Below, one piece after another: positions 37,146 to 45,854 of a stretch of DNA of 64,000 nucleotides. Location of the stretch: contig NZ_JADPQG010000006.1 of NCBI RefSeq assembly GCF_015687175.1, forward strand, positions 1 through 64,000, in the 5' to 3' direction. Source of the stretch: Reinekea sp. G2M2-21 (GTDB lineage Bacteria; Pseudomonadota; Gammaproteobacteria; Pseudomonadales; Natronospirillaceae). Both the position numbers and the translations under genes were made by a program. How positions within the stretch are numbered: the first letter of the stretch is position 1; every line of letters starts with the position of its first letter. The notes beneath the pieces were generated by a model. It was not told the origin of the DNA. It saw only the letters and a list, made by a program, of their open reading frames with translations, and searched no databases.

Positions 37146-38920
37146 CCACACAGGGCACGTCATCGACACCACCCAAAAAAATCCGGCTTGGCGATCTTAT
37201 GGTAGAAACCGGTGCCATTACCGAAGGTCAATTGAACCTCGCGTTACAGGAACAGAAAATAACCGGTAAAAAAATCGGGCGTGTCCTGGTTGATATGGGA
37301 CTGGTGGAAGAGCTGCAACTGCTACAGACGCTGTCACGACACCTGCAGATTCCATTCATCGAGTTAAGGCAATTTCAGTTAAACAATGACTTGATGCAAA
37401 AGCTCGATGAGTCCATTGCCCGACGCTTCCGTTGTCTTGTCTTATCGGAACACAAAGACGGTTACTTGCTGGCTATGGCTGATCCGTTAGACCTGATGGC
37501 CATCGACGAAGCCGAAAAAGTGTTACAGAAGCCCATTTATCCGACCATTGTCCGTGAATCGGAAGTCATCGCGACGCTGGATGTTGTGTACCGGAATACC
37601 AGTGAAATCGAGTCACTGGCCGGTCAGCTGGACAGTGAATTGTCGGCAAGCGATTTTGACCTAGCGGATCTCGCCGGAGAGTCGGATATACAGGATGCGC
37701 CGGTGGTGCGTCTGCTGCAGTCATTGCTCGAAGACGCTATAACCGTCAATGCATCTGACATTCATATCGAACCAGATGAAACTGTATTCCGGATTCGAAA
37801 CCGTATTGATGGTGTGCTGCAAGAACAGGTCATCAAAGAAAAACGTGTTGCCTCGGCGTTGGTGATGCGCTTGAAAATCATGTCCAACCTGGATATTTCA
37901 GAACGCCGCTTACCACAGGACGGACGGTTCAACGTGCGCGTGAAAAACCGTTCCATCGACATCCGTATTTCAACCATGCCTGTGCAGTTCGGTGAATCGG
38001 TCGTCATGCGTATACTCGATCAGTCTGCGGGCCTGCAGTCCCTGGAGCAACTGGGGATGCCCGAGGAAATCCGTCGGCGCTTTGAGGTCATGATTGAACG
38101 GCCACATGGCTTGATTCTGGTGACTGGCCCTACCGGCAGCGGAAAAACCACCACCTTGTATTCAGCATTGTCAAAACTCAATACCCCGGCCAGGAAAATC
38201 ATCACCGCTGAGGATCCCATCGAATACCGGTTAAGCCGCATCAATCAGGTGCAAGTCAACGCTAAAATCGACTTGACCTTCGCCCGGATTTTAAGAACTG
38301 CACTGCGTCAGGATCCGGACATAGTTCTGGTCGGTGAAATGCGGGATCAGGAAACAGTGTCCATTGGCGTTCGTGCGGCCATGACCGGCCACATGGTGAT
38401 GAGTACATTGCACACCAATGATGCCGTCTCCAGTGCCATTCGTCTCGCGGACATGGGCGTTGAACCCTACATGGTCGCGTCGGCTCTGCGCGGTATATTG
38501 GCGCAACGGCTGTTGCGGAAAATATGCCCGGAATGCTCTGCGGAACAAATCGCCGACTCGCGCCAAAAACTGTGGCTGCAGAACATGGTCGGCGGAAAGT
38601 TTGTGAACGCTAAATTCTACAAAGGTACAGGGTGCTACCATTGCAACAACACCGGGTACCGAGGACGAATCGGCGTCTACGAGTGGTTAGAGCTTGATGA
38701 CGACATGCTAATTGCGCTTCGGGACCAAAACCACAATGCGTTTATCGATGCGGCGCGCGCGAACCCTAACTTTGTCACCATGGAAGAACTGGCACTGCAA
38801 TACGCTGAAAAGGGTATTACCGACCTAGAAGAGGTATTCCGGATTTCTGTTGATCTCGATGATTTTGAAGGCGACCGTCCGCACTTGGACGTCGACCATA
38901 TAGGTGAAGATCTTGGCTGA
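37142..38920 (+). CDS. mshE: MSHA extension ATPase MshE
   Basis: The 592-residue GspE/PilB-type ATPase drives pilus polymerisation. The N-terminal MshEN domain (about 14-160) has the c-di-GMP-binding pattern, from RLGDLMVETGAITEGQLNLA to the second copy KKIGRVLVDMGLVEELQLLQ. The ATPase core has Walker A GPTGSGKTTT near 330, the Asp and His boxes, Walker B DIVLVGEMRD near 393, and a four-Cys zinc site (CPEC near 461, CYHC near 498). Pilus extension is therefore expected to respond to c-di-GMP, and an HD-GYP protein is encoded elsewhere in this window. Confidence 0.95.
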   Translation: MTTQGTSSTPPKKIRLGDLMVETGAITEGQLNLALQEQKITGKKIGRVLVDMGLVEELQLLQTLSRHLQIPFIELRQFQLNNDLMQKLDESIARRFRCLVLSEHKDGYLLAMADPLDLMAIDEAEKVLQKPIYPTIVRESEVIATLDVVYRNTSEIESLAGQLDSELSASDFDLADLAGESDIQDAPVVRLLQSLLEDAITVNASDIHIEPDETVFRIRNRIDGVLQEQVIKEKRVASALVMRLKIMSNLDISERRLPQDGRFNVRVKNRSIDIRISTMPVQFGESVVMRILDQSAGLQSLEQLGMPEEIRRRFEVMIERPHGLILVTGPTGSGKTTTLYSALSKLNTPARKIITAEDPIEYRLSRINQVQVNAKIDLTFARILRTALRQDPDIVLVGEMRDQETVSIGVRAAMTGHMVMSTLHTNDAVSSAIRLADMGVEPYMVASALRGILAQRLLRKICPECSAEQIADSRQKLWLQNMVGGKFVNAKFYKGTGCYHCNNTGYRGRIGVYEWLELDDDMLIALRDQNHNAFIDAARANPNFVTMEELALQYAEKGITDLEEVFRISVDLDDFEGDRPHLDVDHIGEDLG

Positions 38921-40157
38921 ATTCAGTTATCGCGGTCGCAGCAGTGACGGCCAATTGGTCGAAGGCACTCTACAGGGCGCTTCGCGGGCAGCAGTCCTGA
39001 AGCAGTTAAAACAACAAAACATAATTGCCACCAAAATTGAAGCGGGCTCTGCCAAAGCGTCAGGGTCGTCAGTGCGCGGCTCTGGCTTATCCATCAATAT
39101 CGCAGCGTTGTTTAAACCGCACAAAGTGTCGATGGATGACATGATTATGTTCAGCCGACAAATGTACGCGCTGACCCGATCGGGCATCCCGTTGATTCGG
39201 GCGATAAACGGTTTAGCAGACGCCACTCGATCACCGGTGCTTTCGGAAGTGTTGCGTGACATCACCCGAAGCCTGACTCAGGGAACAACCTTGGCCAATG
39301 CGTTCCGTGCGCATCCGCATGTGTTTGGTGAGTTATTTATCGCCATGATCCGAATGGGTGAAACTACTGGTCGGTTAGACTCCGCTTTTCGGCAGCTCAT
39401 TGACCATCTTGAACTGGAAAAAGACACTCGAAAGAAAATTGTCGCCGCGACTCGTTATCCGATCATCGTGACCGTATTCATATTCATTGCCCTGTTTATT
39501 GTGAACATTTTTGTGGTCCCGCAATTCTCCAGCATTTTCAGCAAACTGGGGGCCGATTTGCCATTGCCAACCATTGTGCTGATTGCCTCGTCGAATTTTA
39601 TGCTCAAGTTCTGGTGGTTAATTGTTGGCTTGCTGGTGATTGCCATTGGTTCTTTCATTTATTGGAAAAAAACACCTGAAGGTCATCTGCAATGGGACAA
39701 GTTTATCTTGAAAATTCCGATTCTCGGCGGCGTGTTTGAACGTGTCGCACTGGGCCGGTTTGCCCGCCCTTTCGCAATGATGCTGGAAGCCGGTGTCCCA
39801 CTGTTGCAGGCTTTAACAGTCACCTCACGAACCGTGGGCAATGAACATGTCGGCAAAGGCATCGAAGGGATGCTGAACGGTATCGAACGTGGTGAATCGC
39901 TGCTGGCGACGGCGTCGTCCAGTGGTATGTTTAACCCGCTCATTCTGCAAATGATCGCGGTGGGTGAAGAAACCGGTAACGTCTCTGATCTACTCGTAGA
40001 TATAGCTGATTTTTACGATCAGGAAGTGGAATACGACTTAAAACGCCTGGCGGAATCCCTCGAGCCCATTCTGTTGATTTTTATGGGCGCCATGGTCCTG
40101 GTATTGGCGTTGGGTGTATTTTTACCGATGTGGGAACTCGGTGCGGCCTTTAATTAG
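38913..40157 (+). CDS. mshG: MSHA inner-membrane platform protein MshG
   Basis: This 414-residue PilC/GspF-type polytopic protein starts AEFSYRGRSSDGQLVEG and has two GspF domains (about 65-190 and 270-395), each followed by hydrophobic helices. TTG at 38913 is taken as the start because AGGTGA lies five bases before it and the family starts at this point; GTG at 38904 is the alternative but has no ribosome binding site. The gene overlaps mshE by eight bases. It is the last MSHA gene here: mshF, mshB, mshA, mshC and mshD do not follow. Confidence 0.9.
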   Translation: MAEFSYRGRSSDGQLVEGTLQGASRAAVLKQLKQQNIIATKIEAGSAKASGSSVRGSGLSINIAALFKPHKVSMDDMIMFSRQMYALTRSGIPLIRAINGLADATRSPVLSEVLRDITRSLTQGTTLANAFRAHPHVFGELFIAMIRMGETTGRLDSAFRQLIDHLELEKDTRKKIVAATRYPIIVTVFIFIALFIVNIFVVPQFSSIFSKLGADLPLPTIVLIASSNFMLKFWWLIVGLLVIAIGSFIYWKKTPEGHLQWDKFILKIPILGGVFERVALGRFARPFAMMLEAGVPLLQALTVTSRTVGNEHVGKGIEGMLNGIERGESLLATASSSGMFNPLILQMIAVGEETGNVSDLLVDIADFYDQEVEYDLKRLAESLEPILLIFMGAMVLVLALGVFLPMWELGAAFN

Positions 40158-40371
40158 TTGAGAGGCGCAACAAAAAAACCACGTTGCTGATACTTTTTCA
40201 ATTTTCAACGCAATGCGTTGCGGTTAACCTTTGCGAACCTAACATCGCCCCCACCTCGTAAAATCAATTCGCTCAACACGCGTCACGGCCACAATAATGT
40301 GTCGCTACGCACAGCAAAAGCCACAATTCAGAACTAAACTGACAACACAGACATTGCAAAAGGGATGATTC

Positions 40372-41373
40372 ATGACGAAGACAGTGTCATTGGTGTTAGG
40401 CAGCGGCGGTGCTCGCGGTATGGCGCACATTGGTGTCATTCGCTGTCTTGAAGATCAGGGTTATGAAATTAAAAACATTGCCGGGGCCAGTATTGGGGCA
40501 CTCGTGGGTGGCTTTTACGCAGCCGGACGATTGGATCGTCTGCAAAGCTGGGTATGCGCCCTGGAGCGACGGGATGTTTTACGCCTGCTCGACCTGAGTT
40601 TTACCGGCGGCGGGATCTTCAAAGGCGACAAACTCATGTACGCATTGAGTACGCTGGTCCGAGATCGCGTCATCGAAGACCTGCCCATCGAATTCACAGC
40701 AGTGGCGGTGGATCTAGATCGGCAAAAGGAGATTTGGTTGACCGACGGCAGTCTGTTTGAGGCCATCCGTGGCTCCATTGCCATTCCGTCAGTTTTCAAA
40801 CCGCACAAATACCGTGACATGTGGCTGGTCGATGGCGGCGTATTAAACCCAGTGCCCGTATCAGCTGCCATGAAAACCGTGACGGATATGACCGTTGCAG
40901 TGAACCTGAATGCCAAACGTTCGCCTTTCAGTCCGCCCTTCGTACAGAGTGAAGCTCACGTACCGATGGATATCGCCTCACAGCGTGGCGTACACAAAGC
41001 CATCATGCGCTTTATTGACCGCTGGCGTTCAGAGGACGACATTGATATCACACAGACAAATCAATTCTCGACCCTGGAATTGCTCAACCGCAGTATCGAA
41101 ACCATGCAGAATACGATTGCCCATATGAAGCTGGCTGCCAACATTCCCGATGTCCTGGTCGAAGTTCCATACGACTGTGGCGGGCTATTTGATTATCATC
41201 TGGCCGATGAAATTATCGAACGGGGCTACCAATTATGCCTGGAAGCGCTGAAGCGATACGAATACAGTGGGCACTCGGTTGAAGCTTCATTTGCCGACCA
41301 TATCACTGAGGGAAAATCAGATATCGCAGCGTTAGCATCAGACAGCATCGAGGTAAAATCTGAAGCCGGATAA
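40372..41373 (+). CDS. Patatin-like phospholipase, RssA-type
   Basis: This 333-residue protein has all elements of the patatin lipase: the oxyanion loop GSGGARGMAH (10-19), nucleophile Ser40 in GASIG, and the second catalytic Asp in DGG near 154. Bacterial RssA-type members hydrolyse acyl lipids in the cytoplasm. There is no signal peptide. GGGA before the ATG is the ribosome binding site. The 214 bases before it hold a perfect inverted repeat, CAACGCA-A-TGCGTTG (40207-40221), of unknown use. It is a single-gene unit. Confidence 0.92.
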   Translation: MTKTVSLVLGSGGARGMAHIGVIRCLEDQGYEIKNIAGASIGALVGGFYAAGRLDRLQSWVCALERRDVLRLLDLSFTGGGIFKGDKLMYALSTLVRDRVIEDLPIEFTAVAVDLDRQKEIWLTDGSLFEAIRGSIAIPSVFKPHKYRDMWLVDGGVLNPVPVSAAMKTVTDMTVAVNLNAKRSPFSPPFVQSEAHVPMDIASQRGVHKAIMRFIDRWRSEDDIDITQTNQFSTLELLNRSIETMQNTIAHMKLAANIPDVLVEVPYDCGGLFDYHLADEIIERGYQLCLEALKRYEYSGHSVEASFADHITEGKSDIAALASDSIEVKSEAG

Positions 41374-41406
41374 CCTTCGTGGCGGTGCTCCTGATTCGCT
41401 TGCTGT

Positions 41407-42420
41407 TCAACGACTGTCCGGAGCCCAACTGAACAAAGACGCCCCGAGCGCCAGAAAAACTGCTGACATCAACACCAGAATCAATAAATGATCGCTGATA
41501 TCAACCAACCCGGCACCGTCGAGCATGATTTCCCGCATGGCCTGAACCAGGTGAGTCAAGGGCAACAGTGCAGACAACTGATGCACAAAGTGCGGGGCAC
41601 CTTCGAGCGGGAACCAGACTTCCGACAAGCCCATCATTGGCCAGGTGGCCATATTCAATAACCCGCCAGTAAACTCCTCACTGCGCAGACGCGCCGCCAC
41701 CAATAACCCTAGACTGACCAACGCCAAGGCACCTAGTAACAGAGTTAACAGCAACAAGCCTAGATTTCCCAACATCATGGTGGCGAACAGGGCTCGGGCA
41801 CCAAAAAACAAAATCATCACGATCAGCACAACCATCAAAATGCGTGACAGCAATTGCGCGCTGATGAATTCTAAAGCGGTTAACGGTGTAGCATGTAAGC
41901 GTTTCAATACACCGTTTTTGCGATAGCGAACAATGGCGTACCCAACGCCAAACAACGAGCTGAACATCACATTCATGCCCATAATGCCAGGCAGGACCCA
42001 GTCCACATAACGAATGGCTTTACCCCGAATCAGATTCCTTTGGAAATCCGGGTCTTTCGCCACCAGCAGTTGTTCAGCCATATAGCCATTGCTGCTTTCT
42101 TCATTCACCCAGTATTGACTCTGGTCGATATCGATCACCAAGTCGATCTGGTGACGCTCCAATCGTTGCAGTGCGCCGTCCAATTGCGCATAAGGTATAA
42201 ACTGAATATGTTGCAAGCCCATGAAAACAGGCCGACTCAGGTAGGCATCCTGTTGGGCAATAACCCCCACTTTAAACATGGGTTGCGCCTGCCCGAAAAC
42301 ATAATAAAAACCGATCAATAACAGAAAAGGAAACAACAGGTTCCAGGTCAGCGTTGACCGGTCCCGGAAAAATTCTTTATTGCGGGCGTTAAATACCGCC
42401 AACATTCGTTTCATCGTCAA
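41407..42420 (-). CDS. ABC-2 type permease
   Basis: The 337-residue membrane subunit has a first helix (about 23-42), a periplasmic segment and five more helices in the C-terminal half (ending ILVLMSAVFLALGASLFSW), the ABC-2 plan. It overlaps the preceding ATPase by four bases, so the two form an exporter. Substrate unknown; drugs or lipids are typical for the family. Confidence 0.9.
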   Translation of the reverse strand: MTMKRMLAVFNARNKEFFRDRSTLTWNLLFPFLLLIGFYYVFGQAQPMFKVGVIAQQDAYLSRPVFMGLQHIQFIPYAQLDGALQRLERHQIDLVIDIDQSQYWVNEESSNGYMAEQLLVAKDPDFQRNLIRGKAIRYVDWVLPGIMGMNVMFSSLFGVGYAIVRYRKNGVLKRLHATPLTALEFISAQLLSRILMVVLIVMILFFGARALFATMMLGNLGLLLLTLLLGALALVSLGLLVAARLRSEEFTGGLLNMATWPMMGLSEVWFPLEGAPHFVHQLSALLPLTHLVQAMREIMLDGAGLVDISDHLLILVLMSAVFLALGASLFSWAPDSR

Positions 42421-43295
42421 CCCCGTAATTCGTGTCCGGTGAGTTTCAGGAAAAGATCATCAAGGTTGGCGTTTTTCACCTGCATACCCGTTAGAGGTAT
42501 GCCCAACTCAATCAGCGACTGTAAGGTTTCATCTACCTTTTCAGTCATAATTTCCAGCTGATCATCCTTTTCGAAAAAAGGAATCGGAAGCGCCTGCCCA
42601 GCCACGTTTGTTTTAGGGAGCTGCACCAGTACGCCAGTGAAATGTTGCGCCAGCAATTGACCCGGTGCACCTCGGGCAATGATATGGCCTTTATCCATAA
42701 TCGCGATGTCATCACAGAGGATCTGTGCTTCGTCCATGTAATGGGTCGTAAGCACAATGCTTTTGCCTTGCGCCTTGATAAGGTTGATCAAATCCCAGAA
42801 ATTACGACGTGCCTGCGGGTCCAGACCAGTTGTCGGCTCGTCCAGGAAAATGAGATCTGGGTCATTCACCAAGGCTAACGCCAGCAAAAGCCGCTGCCGC
42901 TGACCGCCAGACAGCTTACGAGCATCCTGGTCACCAAATTCTGTCAACGCACAGAGTGTCATTAAATCCGCAACCGGTGTGGTACGGTCATACAGAGACG
43001 CAAACAGATGCAGGGTTTCTTCGACCTTCAGGTAGTCCTGCAAAGCGGTATTCTGAAACTGAATCCCGACTCGTTTAAACTGCTTTTTACTGGCCGGCTC
43101 ACCAAACAGCAGCAGGCTACCGCTATCCGGTTTAACAATACCTTCAAGCATCTCAATGGTGGTTGTTTTACCAGCACCATTGGGACCCAGCAATCCAAAG
43201 CAGATACCCTGAGGCACCGTGAAAGTCAGGTTATCGACCGCCTTTACACGTCCGAAAGACTTGGTCAATGAAGTTACCTCTATTACATCGCTCAT
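42417..43295 (-). CDS. ABC transporter ATPase
   Basis: This 292-residue nucleotide-binding subunit has Walker A GPNGAGKTT near 35, signature LSGGQRQRLLLALAL near 127, Walker B LIFLDEPTTGLDP near 147 and H-loop LTTHYMDEA. The C-terminal 90 residues form the DrrA/CcmA-type accessory domain. It is coupled to the permease by a four-base overlap. No regulator lies next to it. Confidence 0.93.
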   Translation of the reverse strand: MSDVIEVTSLTKSFGRVKAVDNLTFTVPQGICFGLLGPNGAGKTTTIEMLEGIVKPDSGSLLLFGEPASKKQFKRVGIQFQNTALQDYLKVEETLHLFASLYDRTTPVADLMTLCALTEFGDQDARKLSGGQRQRLLLALALVNDPDLIFLDEPTTGLDPQARRNFWDLINLIKAQGKSIVLTTHYMDEAQILCDDIAIMDKGHIIARGAPGQLLAQHFTGVLVQLPKTNVAGQALPIPFFEKDDQLEIMTEKVDETLQSLIELGIPLTGMQVKNANLDDLFLKLTGHELRG

Positions 43296-43561
43296 GCGCC
43301 GTTCTGTGCCATCCCAAAAACCGAGCCGCTTAGGCTAACCAAGGGCAGGCGAAGATACCAGTGCATTTCCACAAACCATGCAACTTAATCTGTGCCTCGT
43401 TTTTGGCTTATTTGTCCACGTTATTCTTTTCGACCGAATTGTATGCGCGCTGATAGCACAAATCAGCCTTGAAGAAATTATTCTCGAACAGCGATACAAC
43501 CTCTGCACCAGTTTCAGCCTATGTTACACTGTCAGGCCGTTAAACATTCAGCGAAAGGCTA

Positions 43562-43823
43562 GTGTCCTGGGTCAGAAGTTCGTATAGTTTCAGAGCGTAT
43601 GGGAAACGCTAGTACAAGGCGCTCTTTGAAGAGAATATCGAGATCTTTTCAAGAAGAGCAACGCCGTAGTAGTGTTTTCCATGAGCTCCCTTCGGGCGCG
43701 ACATGCAAGCTCTCTAGCGTTGTTCTGTCTCTTGGCAATGGAACAACCATTGACTGCGAGACACGCCTAGCTATAGAACTTGAATGGCACGCTGAATTCA
43801 TACGAACTTCTAACTCAGGACAC
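43562..43823. mobile_element. MITE, tandem copy 1 (262 bp)
   Basis: A 262-base element with terminal repeats: GTGTCCTGGGTCAGAAGTTC at the left end matches the reverse complement of the right end at all but two of these positions (GTGTCCTGAGTTAGAAGTTC). It differs from the next copy at five positions. The 266 bases between the ABC ATPase gene and this copy (43296-43561) hold no gene; CTGCAC and TACACT at about 43506 and 43528 could be a weak promoter. An ORF inside the element (ATG at 43599, 75 codons) ends just past its right end and is unlikely to be a gene. Confidence 0.8.
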
Positions 43824-43825
43824 TA

Positions 43826-44087
43826 GTGTCCTGGGTCAGAAGTTCGTATAGTTTCAGAGCGTTTGGGAAACGCTAGTACAAGGCGCTCTTTGAAGAGAAT
43901 ATCGAGATCTTTTCAAGAAGAGCAACGCCGTAGTAGTGCTTTCCATGAGCTCCCTTCGGGCGCGACATTCAAGCTCTCTAGCGTTGTTCTTTCTCTTGGC
44001 AATGGAACAACCATTGACTGCGAGACACGCCTAGCTATAGAACTTGAATGGCACGCTGAATTCAAACGAACTTCTAACTCAGGACAC
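43826..44087. mobile_element. MITE, tandem copy 2 (262 bp)
   Basis: This second copy is separated from the first by two bases (TA) and about 98% identical. Here the ORF corresponding to copy 1 starts with TTG instead of ATG and has no stop at the right end. It stays open through the terminal repeat into the dnaT-like gene. The bases flanking the pair differ on the two sides, so no target duplication is evident. Confidence 0.8.
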
Positions 44088-44105
44088 GAACAACTCTTGG
44101 AAAAA

Positions 44106-44852
44106 ATGCTCACAGTTTCACCCATATTGGCTCAAACTCTAGGCTTGGAAGAGGCATTGCTTGTGCAGCTTCTACTAGAGATGCAATTGATGCAGGGTCA
44201 AACACAGGTCACCTTCAGTGAGCAGCACCGCCAACAGTTTCTGCCGTTCTGGAGCGTCAGCCAATTTGGCCTTGTATTAAAACGACTAAGCGCACAAGGG
44301 GTCATCGAGGTTCAGAATCAGAACCCATGGCTCATTCGTTGTGAGCTGCCCGATGCTGGCAATGTGCAACCTTTGGAAAAAAACGAACCGACATCCACTG
44401 TGAATTACCAACCGCCGCCACCCAAGGCTGAGCCAATTCCCGTGTACGCCATGAACGATGCCCGCAAGCGGAATCAGTTTGATGACGACCTGGCTTATTT
44501 AAAACCCAGTAGCCAAGCCAGCAAACAGAGAGCGCGCAAAACGCGCATGCACACCGATTGGGAACCTACCGAAGATTTTCCACAATTGTTATCGTTTCAC
44601 GATATCCCGCTGCAGTTTGCCCTATCCGAGTTGGCAAAATTCCGGCAATATTATGCGGCAACGGATCGAACCGAAATCAGCTGGGACGTGCGTTTCCTGA
44701 ATTGGGTACAACGCGCCTGGCATGACTCATTGAATTCAAAAGGCCGACATGACCGACAAACCGCGACAAATGGTGAGCCTGCAGACGCTTCTCGCACAAA
44801 GAGATCAAAAGTCCGGGACGCCCTCCGAAATATCCAGGACACTGACTGGTAA
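44106..44852 (+). CDS. DnaT-like replication protein
   Basis: This 248-residue protein has a winged-helix N-terminal region (WSVSQFGLVLKRLSAQGVIE) and a C-terminal DnaT DNA-binding domain (about 155-225, with MHTDWEPTEDFPQLLSFHDI). DnaT-like proteins help load the replicative helicase after PriA. The ATG at 44106, with GGA five bases upstream, is taken as the native start. The frame is also open upstream to a TTG at 43863 within the MITE, which would add 81 residues of element origin. The 3' end overlaps the next gene by 104 bases. Confidence 0.75.
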   Translation: MLTVSPILAQTLGLEEALLVQLLLEMQLMQGQTQVTFSEQHRQQFLPFWSVSQFGLVLKRLSAQGVIEVQNQNPWLIRCELPDAGNVQPLEKNEPTSTVNYQPPPPKAEPIPVYAMNDARKRNQFDDDLAYLKPSSQASKQRARKTRMHTDWEPTEDFPQLLSFHDIPLQFALSELAKFRQYYAATDRTEISWDVRFLNWVQRAWHDSLNSKGRHDRQTATNGEPADASRTKRSKVRDALRNIQDTDW

Positions 44853-45540
44853 CCGCGCCACACTTGATCACGATACAAAAGTACTGATCAATATGATTTT
44901 TGCGCGCTTCCATCACATCTACACCCATCGCTTCGAAAGTGCCTATGGTGATGAAACCACACTCAACCAGGCGAAACGCGAGTGGGCTTTGTCGTTGGCC
45001 AGTATTCCGGCTAATCTGGTGGAGATGGCTCTTGAGCGATGCAAGCGGGAACACGCCTGGCCGCCAACCATTGCGGAATTTCTGAAGCTTGTCCAGCCAG
45101 CCCCGGAAAGCCTGGGGCTACCGGATGTGGCCAGTGCGTATCAGGAAGCGTGCCGGCACAGCCATCGCCCGTCAGATCATCGATGGAGCCACCCGTGCGT
45201 GCAGATCGCCGCCCGCGAAGTCGGGTATTTTAACCTTCGTTCAGAATCTGAAAGGGTCTCCAGACCTGCCTTCCAGAGCGCCTATTTGTCGTTGATTGAG
45301 CGTTTGGCGGCCGGCGAAACCTTTACCATTGAGCAACCCGTGGCTCTGCCAGAGCCGGACTTCGGCGCGGAAGAAGCCTTAGTGGAACAACTTACATCGC
45401 TTGGGGTTGCACCTATTCAGGCACAACAGATCGCCTACTATCTGGAAAAACCCAAAGGCAGCAGTGTTCGCGATCGCTATCGACACCATGCATCGCAGCA
45501 GTTAAAGGCATTAAACGTTGAAATTGAGTTACCCGCCTGA
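44749..45540 (+). CDS. Replication protein P-like (helicase-loader type)
   Basis: The 263-residue protein resembles phage lambda P and related bacterial proteins: a long helical domain with ALERCKREHAWPPTIAEFLK near 93 is its landmark. Lambda P delivers the DnaB helicase to DNA. A chromosomal DnaT-like/P-like pair may replace the DnaT-DnaC route that many gammaproteobacteria lack. AAAGG lies six bases before the ATG. The 104-base overlap with the dnaT-like gene is long; a later start (44893) is less likely because the N-terminal residues look like true protein. Confidence 0.75.
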   Translation: MTDKPRQMVSLQTLLAQRDQKSGTPSEISRTLTGNRATLDHDTKVLINMIFARFHHIYTHRFESAYGDETTLNQAKREWALSLASIPANLVEMALERCKREHAWPPTIAEFLKLVQPAPESLGLPDVASAYQEACRHSHRPSDHRWSHPCVQIAAREVGYFNLRSESERVSRPAFQSAYLSLIERLAAGETFTIEQPVALPEPDFGAEEALVEQLTSLGVAPIQAQQIAYYLEKPKGSSVRDRYRHHASQQLKALNVEIELPA

Positions 45541-45854
45541 TGCTCAGACACATGTTACTGGTAAAGACAAAAGCCGATGTCAGCCCAGATGCTCTGGTCA
45601 AGGCGCGCCAGGCCTTTACCCAGGCACCGGATTTTTTTGACGGACTGATCAGCGTGGAATGGGGGTTTAATCACAGCCCGGAAGGGCTCAACCGTGATTT
45701 CGATCTGTGTATTCTGATGACATTTACGGATAAACAGGCCCGGGATGCATATTTACCACACCCAGACCATGACCGACTGAAAGGCGATTTTCTACCCATC
45801 ATTGACGACATCATTGTCGTGGATTTCGACAGCGAAACGAGCGCGCCTTACTGA
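45540..45854 (+). CDS. Dabb (stress-responsive A/B barrel) protein
   Basis: This 104-residue ferredoxin-like protein matches the Dabb family: MLRHMLLVKTKADVSPDAL at the start, GLISVEWGFNHSPEGLNRDF in the middle and AYLPHPDHDRL near 80. Members form dimeric barrels in plants and bacteria; the bacterial role is not settled. The ATG shares one base with the preceding TGA. The 3' end overlaps the convergent SH3 gene by seven bases. Confidence 0.88.
   Translation: MLRHMLLVKTKADVSPDALVKARQAFTQAPDFFDGLISVEWGFNHSPEGLNRDFDLCILMTFTDKQARDAYLPHPDHDRLKGDFLPIIDDIIVVDFDSETSAPY

Noticed and set aside
43378-43587. 69-codon hydrophobic ORF upstream of the MITEs
   Set aside because: It crosses the MITE left end, has no ribosome binding site, and its sequence looks random.
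43599-43826. 75-codon gene in MITE copy 1
   Set aside because: It lies almost wholly inside the repeated element, ends at its right terminus and has no ribosome binding site; copy 2 shows the same frame is not kept as a unit.
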